Assembly: GCA_031256055.1 (NCBI GenBank)
Contig: JAIRRI010000170.1
Location: forward strand, 1 to 34,610
DNA: 34,610 nt
Direction: 5' to 3'
Origin: Bacteroidales bacterium
GTDB taxonomy: Bacteria > Bacteroidota > Bacteroidia > Bacteroidales > P3
Below the pieces are notes generated by a model. That model was not told where the DNA came from, made no database searches, and saw nothing but the letters and a program-made list of their open reading frames with translations. Of the stretch, positions 30,032 to 34,610 are shown in pieces (position 1 is the first letter of the stretch; every line of letters begins with the position of its first letter). The position numbers were made by a program, and so were the translations under genes.

Positions 30032-30952
30032 CTAATATTTTTCATCCCCGTGCCCAACATTCAAAAACGTTTTCGGCATAGGAAGCGAGAGATTAACACG
30101 TTTTTTTGTAATCGGATGTTTGAATGAAAGTGAAAATGCAAACAATCGGATTTGACGAATGTAAGTCGCGTCTGCGCCGTATTTGCGGTCGCCAACAATC
30201 GGGCAGCCAATGCTTGATAATTGCACGCGGATTTGGTTTTTTCGACCGGTTTCTAAATGGATTTCCAATAATGTATAATTGTCGTGATGGGATAGGGTTT
30301 TGTATTTTAAGGTTGCTAATTGTGGGGTTTTGGGCGAATCATGACTCGCCCCTACAGGTTTTTTTGCAACAATATTTTCCACAATCATCATTTTTTGTTT
30401 CGGGCCTTCCATTACATACGATTTGATGGTGTCGCTTACCTTTTGCGGCTTTCCTTCAACCAAAGCCCAGTACAACTTCTCGTTGTCAGTCCAATTTTCG
30501 ATCAACGATTTTTTTACAATTTCCGATTTTGCAAACAGTAAAAGTCCTGAAACCTCTCTATCCAAGCGGTGAACAACAAAAACCTTTTCTTTGTGTTTGG
30601 ACTTTTTAACCACATAATCCAACACCATTTTGTACATGGATTTTTTGGTTTCGGTAGTTGTGCCAACGGTTAGAATGCCCGCAGGCTTTAGAACGGCAAT
30701 TAAATAATCGTCTTCAAAAACAATTTGAAATGGAATTTTTTCTTTCTTTTTCTTTGCTTCCGCGCCGTTGTATTTTTTGTAGTTTAAGACTTCACCTTTT
30801 TTTACGGGAGTTTCCGGATTTTTCAAAATCATGTCTCCACGAGAAACAAAGCCATACTTGATGATTTTTTTCAAATGCGTTTTACTACTTTCGGGAAACA
30901 CTTCGCCCAAAAGTTCTAACAAAGGTTGGTTTTTTTTTACTTCGATTTTCAT
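30032..30952 (-). CDS. RluA-family pseudouridine synthase
   Basis: A cytosolic RNA-modifying enzyme of 306 residues. The N-terminal ~65 residues (QPLLELLGEVFPESSKTHLK, YGFVSRGDMILKNPETPVKK) are S4-like. The catalytic domain has DDYLIAVLKPAGILTV, the catalytic Asp in VHRLDREVSGLLLFAKS (~130) and LLEIHLETGRKNQIRVQLSS followed by GCPIVGDRKYGA. It isomerises uridine in rRNA or tRNA; the exact target cannot be told. A stretch VGASHDSPKTPQ at ~200-211 is encoded by a palindrome-like repeat in a loop of the catalytic domain. It starts 12 bases after the tyrS stop, so it is probably transcribed with tyrS. Confidence 0.93.
   Translation of the reverse strand: MKIEVKKNQPLLELLGEVFPESSKTHLKKIIKYGFVSRGDMILKNPETPVKKGEVLNYKKYNGAEAKKKKEKIPFQIVFEDDYLIAVLKPAGILTVGTTTETKKSMYKMVLDYVVKKSKHKEKVFVVHRLDREVSGLLLFAKSEIVKKSLIENWTDNEKLYWALVEGKPQKVSDTIKSYVMEGPKQKMMIVENIVAKKPVGASHDSPKTPQLATLKYKTLSHHDNYTLLEIHLETGRKNQIRVQLSSIGCPIVGDRKYGADATYIRQIRLFAFSLSFKHPITKKRVNLSLPMPKTFLNVGHGDEKY
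30332..30354. repeat. Diverged palindrome inside the rluA-like gene
   Basis: On the minus strand GTAGGGGCGAGTCATGATTC continues with GCCC: a GGGCGA/TCGCCC palindrome with a TCATGA centre and a GTAGGG left end as in the family. The right CCCTAC end is degenerate. Read in frame as VGASHDSP. Confidence 0.7.
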
Positions 30953-30964
30953 TGGTATTCCTAT

Positions 30965-32251
30965 TTATCCCCGAACATTCACTAAATAATATTGTTTTTT
31001 CCCTTTCTGAACCAAAATATATTTTCCGTTCAAGCAAAAATCAGGTGTGATGATTGTTTGTTCGTTCACTTTTTCTTTATTGATGGAAACGCCGTTTTCT
31101 TTTAAGGCACGTCTTGCTTCGCCTTTGCTGGCGTAGATTTGCGTTTTTTCGGCTAAGAAATCTACAATATTTAGCGATGTGATGTCAGTTTTGGAAATTT
31201 CGAAGGTTTCAACCCCTTCGAAAACATCTAAAAACGTTTGTTCATCAAGATTTGAAAGCGCTTCTTTTGTGGCTTTTCCGAATAAAATTTCAGTAGCATC
31301 AACGGCTTTTTGATGGGCTTGTTCGCCGTGTACACGAATCGTCAAATCATTGGCTAGTGCTCTCTGCAAGATGCGTAAATTCGGGACTTCCGCATGTTCG
31401 GAAATCAATTTTTCAACCACTTCTTTGGGAAACATGGTGAAGATTTTGATGTATTTTTCTGAATCGGCATCTGAGCAATTCAACCAAAATTGGTAAAAAT
31501 GATAAGGCGATGTTTTTTCGGCATCGAGCCAAATGTTGCCACTTTCGGTTTTTCCGAATTTTCCGCCATCAGCTTTGGTGATGAGCGGACAAACTAAGGC
31601 AAACGCTTCACCGCCACATTTTCTGCGAATTAATTCCGTACCTGTGGTGATATTTCCCCACTGGTCGCTTCCGCCCATTTGCAATTTGCAGTTTTTATTT
31701 TGATAGAGCCACAAATAGTCGTAGCCTTGAACCAATTGATAGGTAAATTCGGTAAACGACATGCCTTCGCCTTCGCCTGAAAAGCGTTTTTTTACGCTGT
31801 CTTTCGACATCATGTAGTTGACAGTGATGTGTTTACCGATGTCTCGAATAAAATTTAAAAATGTGTAATCTTTCATCCAATCGTAATTATTCACCATCTC
31901 AGCAGAATTGGGCTTTCTGCTGTCGAAATCCAAGAATTTACGAAGTTGATTTTTGATACAGTCTTGATTGTGACGAAGTGATTTTTCATCGAGCATATTG
32001 CGTTCGGTGGATTTCCCGGAAGGGTCGCCAATCATGCCTGTTGCACCACCCACCAAAGCGAGTGGTTTATGTCCGCAATTTTGAAAATGTTTGAGCATCA
32101 TCACACCCACCAAATGCCCGATATGTAAGGAATCTGCTGTTGGATCAATACCTACGTAAGCCGTAGTTAGTTCTTTGTTGGTTTGTTCTTCCGTTCCGGG
32201 CGTGATGTCTTGGATCATGCCGCGCCATTTAAGTTCTTCGATGAAATTCAT
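30965..32251 (-). CDS. tyrS: Tyrosyl-tRNA synthetase
   Basis: TyrRS charges tRNA-Tyr. The 428 residues match the bacterial enzyme. Class I signatures: [20 protein letters not shown] with HIGH at ~45-48, [55 protein letters not shown] and [13 protein letters not shown], in which KFGKT (~230) is the KMSKS equivalent. The C-terminal ~70 residues form an S4 RNA-binding domain ([20 protein letters not shown]). The start [15 protein letters not shown] is chosen because a frame extension of 14 codons would cross the promoter box. Divergent from the exported-protein gene at 32445. Confidence 0.97.
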   Translation of the reverse strand: MNFIEELKWRGMIQDITPGTEEQTNKELTTAYVGIDPTADSLHIGHLVGVMMLKHFQNCGHKPLALVGGATGMIGDPSGKSTERNMLDEKSLRHNQDCIKNQLRKFLDFDSRKPNSAEMVNNYDWMKDYTFLNFIRDIGKHITVNYMMSKDSVKKRFSGEGEGMSFTEFTYQLVQGYDYLWLYQNKNCKLQMGGSDQWGNITTGTELIRRKCGGEAFALVCPLITKADGGKFGKTESGNIWLDAEKTSPYHFYQFWLNCSDADSEKYIKIFTMFPKEVVEKLISEHAEVPNLRILQRALANDLTIRVHGEQAHQKAVDATEILFGKATKEALSNLDEQTFLDVFEGVETFEISKTDITSLNIVDFLAEKTQIYASKGEARRALKENGVSINKEKVNEQTIITPDFCLNGKYILVQKGKKQYYLVNVRG

Positions 32252-32266
32252 TGTTGAAAATTTTTG

Positions 32267-32300
32267 CAAAGATACGAAAAAAAAACGAAACAAAGTTTCG
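32267..32300 (-). promoter_or_regulatory. tyrS promoter with hairpin and T tract immediately upstream
   Basis: On the minus strand: hairpin CGAAACTTTGTTTCG (32300-32286), nine T, CG, then TATCTTTG (32274-32267) followed by CA, with the tyrS ATG 16 bases beyond. The order hairpin-T tract-CG-TATCTTTG matches 17207-17253 even though no gene ends here. Confidence 0.65.
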
Positions 32301-32308
32301 GCTTTTTA

Positions 32309-32336
32309 ATTGACAATTGATAATTGACAATTGATG
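32309..32336. repeat. Two tandem 14-base repeats in the divergent intergenic region
   Basis: ATTGACAATTGATA is followed directly by ATTGACAATTGATG. Low-complexity repeat of a kind common between Bacteroidota genes. Confidence 0.6.
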
Positions 32337-32401
32337 ATTAATCTGTAATTCGGTGATTTACAAAAAAAACGGCATTGCTTACAAATATCATTTTTTTTGT
32401 T

Positions 32402-32409
32402 TATCTTTG
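32402..32409 (+). promoter_or_regulatory. -7 box upstream of the exported-protein gene
   Basis: TATCTTTG after TTTTTTTTGT; the ATG is 36 bases downstream. A -33 TTTG is not clear. Confidence 0.65.
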
Positions 32410-32444
32410 TACCGTCAAACAATTCATTAACAAAAACAAACATC

Positions 32445-33560
32445 ATGAAAAAAACAATTTCCCTTTCATTAGCATTACTGCTTTGCACAATCTTGCATGC
32501 AGAAATCAAAAAAAACTCACTGATTACTGTTACTAGATCGAGAGATTTAGCAGGAGCCATTCAACCTCTACCTGCAGGTCAAACTTTCAGTTTCAAATTG
32601 CCGCAAAAGCTTCACTTTTACACCAGAAATATAACACCACCGGGAGGTACTTTCAATTCTTTATACACAAGTCCCAATCGGATGAGTGCAAAGGAAGACA
32701 ACAGAAATCCTGCGGATTTTCAATTCACAATTGTAACCAATGGCATAGAAAATCTGTCTGAGCCGAAAATTGTTTCTCAGAGTGCTTCGACGAGGGTTGT
32801 TGAATATACGTATACGTTTCCTGTAAAAATGGAACTTCACAATAAAGATGGCGAACTGTTAAAAACGTTCATTCTTTCTCCCGAGGACAAAGTGTACAAA
32901 ACTACGGTAGCGCCAAATTTCTTGGAGGATGTGAAAATGAACACGCCCTCAATAGCGTCAAATACCGGTGGAAGTGCAAAACCCCAACAACAGGCAGCCC
33001 CTACGGCTTTTCGTCAAAACGAAGATGTTTTGAAGTGGATAAAAACGAACGAAGCCAAAATTCTCGCTCGAATGGAATACGATGAATTGAGAAAGATGTC
33101 GAAACTTGCTTGCGAAGTTATTCCTGCCGGTTATGGCTTTCCTCGTGTAGCTGCTTTTCCTACCATTTATGGGTTAGATAAGAAAGACATTGCAAAATTT
33201 CCGGAATTAAACGAAGCTATAGAAAAACTCAAATCAGAAGTAGAACGCATGTTTACTAAAGAGTTTCTCAGTCAAGAATTAGAAGAACAATTGATGAAAT
33301 CAGGCGATTTTTTTGCATCTCAATACACCTCTGAGTCACCCAAAGCCATGATCCAACTTTGTGCTATGAACGCAGGGTTTGCTTATTTATTAGCCGGCGA
33401 TACGGAAAAAGCTATTCAGCATTTACAGGCAGCAAACAAAGCGCTTCCTGTTCTCCGTGGATTTCCGACAGCGATGTTTGAACAAGTTTCATTTATGAAT
33501 CAACTTCGAAAAAATCAAGATATAATAAACGTTTCTCCGCCACAAGGCTTACCAAAGTAG
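32445..33560 (+). CDS. Exported protein of unknown function
   Basis: A 371-residue protein with signal peptide MKKTISLSLALLLCTILHAE; the start is chosen for this peptide. I recognise no family. Residues ~20-165 look beta-rich (LITVTRSRDLAGAIQPLPAG, FQFTIVTNGIENLSEPKIVS). A Ser/Gly/Gln-rich linker follows (NTGGSAKPQQQAAPTAFRQ). The C-terminal ~170 residues are helical (VLKWIKTNEAKILARMEYDE, LNEAIEKLKSEVERMFTKEF). They end in a TPR-like unit, AYLLAGDTEKAIQHLQAANK. It is likely periplasmic or surface-exposed. It has its own promoter and is followed by an intrinsic terminator, so it is probably monocistronic. Confidence 0.8.
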   Translation: MKKTISLSLALLLCTILHAEIKKNSLITVTRSRDLAGAIQPLPAGQTFSFKLPQKLHFYTRNITPPGGTFNSLYTSPNRMSAKEDNRNPADFQFTIVTNGIENLSEPKIVSQSASTRVVEYTYTFPVKMELHNKDGELLKTFILSPEDKVYKTTVAPNFLEDVKMNTPSIASNTGGSAKPQQQAAPTAFRQNEDVLKWIKTNEAKILARMEYDELRKMSKLACEVIPAGYGFPRVAAFPTIYGLDKKDIAKFPELNEAIEKLKSEVERMFTKEFLSQELEEQLMKSGDFFASQYTSESPKAMIQLCAMNAGFAYLLAGDTEKAIQHLQAANKALPVLRGFPTAMFEQVSFMNQLRKNQDIINVSPPQGLPK

Positions 33561-33610
33561 ACAAAATTCGTCGGGCTTTAGAATCGAATAAATAGATAAA
33601 AGAAAATTGA

Positions 33611-33648
33611 AAAAAAATCGAAACAATTTGCTGTTTCGATTTTTTTTT
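33611..33648 (+). terminator. Intrinsic terminator after the exported-protein gene
   Basis: AAAAAAATCGAAACA (33611-33625) pairs with TGTTTCGATTTTTTT (33632-33646) around a six-base loop, followed by more T. It lies 51 bases after the stop codon and runs directly into the next promoter box. Confidence 0.8.
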
Positions 33649-33649
33649 G

Positions 33650-33657
33650 TATCTTTG
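33650..33657 (+). promoter_or_regulatory. -7 box of the TlpA-like lipoprotein gene
   Basis: TATCTTTG directly after the terminator T tract and a G. The ATG is 24 bases downstream at 33681. Confidence 0.65.
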
Positions 33658-33680
33658 TCCGGTATTTAAAATTCACTAAT

Positions 33681-34610
33681 ATGAAAAAAATTGCACTTTT
33701 CTTCTTTGCTACAATGCTTTTATTGGGTTGTGGCAGTACAGACCAAAACCAAAACACAATTGAAATTTCCGGAAAAATCAGAGGTTTGGGCGATGAATCC
33801 ATGGTCTTGCGCTATCGGTTTGACGGTACAACCTACATGGACACTATTACCGCCCAAAATGATGTTATTTCATTCAAAAAAGAAATCGAACTACCGCATT
33901 TGCTTTGGGCTACTTTGCAATACATCGGGGAAAACGAAGATATTCTCGTACCACGCACCGGCTTTTTTATCGAAAATGGCATAAAAATTGTTTTAGATGG
34001 TAATTTGGCGGATTTAGACGCTTTGAATGTGAAAAACAGTCCGCATTTTAACGAAGTGATAAAGCTTCGCAATGAAAACAGAGAACTTACTCAAGAACTT
34101 TGGAATTTGAGCAAGTTTTTTACAGAACATCCCAATGAAGTTGGCGGAGAGAGACTCGAAAGATACAGGGCTATTAGCAAAGAAATAGAGGAAAATACTA
34201 AAAACTTTATTGAAAACAACAAAAATTCGGTATATGCTGCCTTCTTGTTTTCACAGAATTTGCTTGATAAATCTGTGGAAGAAATTGAAGCCGGCTTTGA
34301 AAAATTTACAAAACAAGTTCAAAACTCCGTATTTGGAGAACAGATTCGCAAATATATAGAAACGGCGAGAAGCGTGGCTCCGGGTGCTGTTGCTCCGAAT
34401 TTTACACAAGAAGATATTAACGGGAATATTATTACTCTTGAGCAGTTCAGAGGCGAATATGTGATGTTGGTATTTTGGGGTTCGTGGTGCGGACCTTGCC
34501 GTCGCTCGCATCCGCATTTGATGGACTTGGTGCATAAATACAAAAACAGTCCGATTCAATTCATTGGTTTTGCCAGCGATAAAGATATAAACAAATGGAA
34601 AGTAGCCATT
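33681..34610 (+). CDS. TlpA-like thiol-disulfide lipoprotein (3' end beyond the window)
   Basis: 310 codons are present and the frame is still open at the right edge. The N-terminus MKKIALFFFATMLLLGCGS has lipobox LLLGC, so it is a lipoprotein. Residues ~25-115 resemble the DUF4369 domain common in Bacteroidota thioredoxin-like lipoproteins (ISGKIRGLGDESMVLRYRFD). A helical linker follows (FNEVIKLRNENRELTQELWN). From ~230 a TlpA/AhpC-type thioredoxin fold begins: APGAVAPNFTQEDINGNIIT, LEQFRGEYVMLVFWGSWCGP and CRRSHPHLMDLVHKY. The WCGPC redox motif is intact, suggesting a role in periplasmic disulfide reduction or cytochrome maturation. Neighbouring promoter and terminator suggest an independent unit. 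Confidence 0.92.
   Translation, partial: MKKIALFFFATMLLLGCGSTDQNQNTIEISGKIRGLGDESMVLRYRFDGTTYMDTITAQNDVISFKKEIELPHLLWATLQYIGENEDILVPRTGFFIENGIKIVLDGNLADLDALNVKNSPHFNEVIKLRNENRELTQELWNLSKFFTEHPNEVGGERLERYRAISKEIEENTKNFIENNKNSVYAAFLFSQNLLDKSVEEIEAGFEKFTKQVQNSVFGEQIRKYIETARSVAPGAVAPNFTQEDINGNIITLEQFRGEYVMLVFWGSWCGPCRRSHPHLMDLVHKYKNSPIQFIGFASDKDINKWKVAI

Noticed and set aside
30124-30426. Plus-strand open frames over the rluA-like gene
   Set aside because: They are shadows of the minus-strand pseudouridine synthase, which shows all expected motifs.
32309-32336. Tandem ATTGACAATTGAT repeats as a replication origin or operator
   Set aside because: Only two copies of a low-complexity repeat, with no DnaA boxes or replication genes nearby; similar repeats are common between Bacteroidota genes.
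33691-33984. 97-codon plus-strand frame at the right end
   Set aside because: It is out of frame with the TlpA-like lipoprotein, whose signal peptide, lipobox and WCGPC motif are clear.

Overview
The window comes from an AT-rich member of the Bacteroidota, probably a Bacteroidales-like gut or sediment lineage. Four things in the sequence support this. Promoters carry the Bacteroidota -7 box (TATCTTTG). One subtilase ends in a type IX secretion-like sorting domain. There are BACON, GIN/DUF2807 and TonB-receptor-like envelope proteins. The short dispersed palindromes are of a kind common in this phylum. The first ~280 bases do not fit: on the minus strand they encode the C-terminal part of a FliG flagellar switch protein, resembling spirochaete FliG. 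This fragment is fused to a purL that lacks its N-terminal ~200 residues, so the left edge is probably an assembly chimera.

Layout. 1-281: fliG fragment (-). 228-11118: de novo purine cluster purL-purC-purF-purM-[accessory insert]-purN-pspC-purH, all +. The accessory insert (6700-8343) holds two small unknown genes in what looks like an integron-type cassette, followed by an MntA/HepT toxin-antitoxin pair whose end abuts purN. 11115-13250 (-): three overlapping genes encoding a LuxI/FeeM-like GNAT acyltransferase, an E1/ThiF-like adenylyltransferase and a LuxR-type regulator. This is the best candidate for an undescribed small-molecule synthesis and sensing system. 13554-17180 (+): small winged-helix-like protein, BACON lipoprotein, secreted subtilase. 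17327-24088 (+): ECF sigma, anti-sigma, two GIN-domain envelope proteins and a large TonB-receptor-like outer-membrane protein; the sigma gene and the first GIN gene share an ECF-type promoter motif with identical spacing. 24176-29991 (+): AddA-like helicase-nuclease and AddB-like Fe-S nuclease. 30032-32251 (-): RluA-family pseudouridine synthase and tyrS. 32445-34610 (+): an unknown exported protein and a TlpA-like lipoprotein that runs off the window.

A family of ~28-bp palindromes starting GTAGRG and ending CYCTAC is scattered through the window. Six copies lie in frame inside conserved genes (purL twice, purH, addA twice, addB), where they add decapeptides such as VETHGRASL or CRDARPCVST. 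Related forms lie in the anti-sigma and rluA-like genes and between genes, where at least one looks like a terminator. The element tolerates insertion into housekeeping genes much as Rickettsia palindromic elements do.

No rRNA, tRNA, CRISPR array or transposase gene was recognised.
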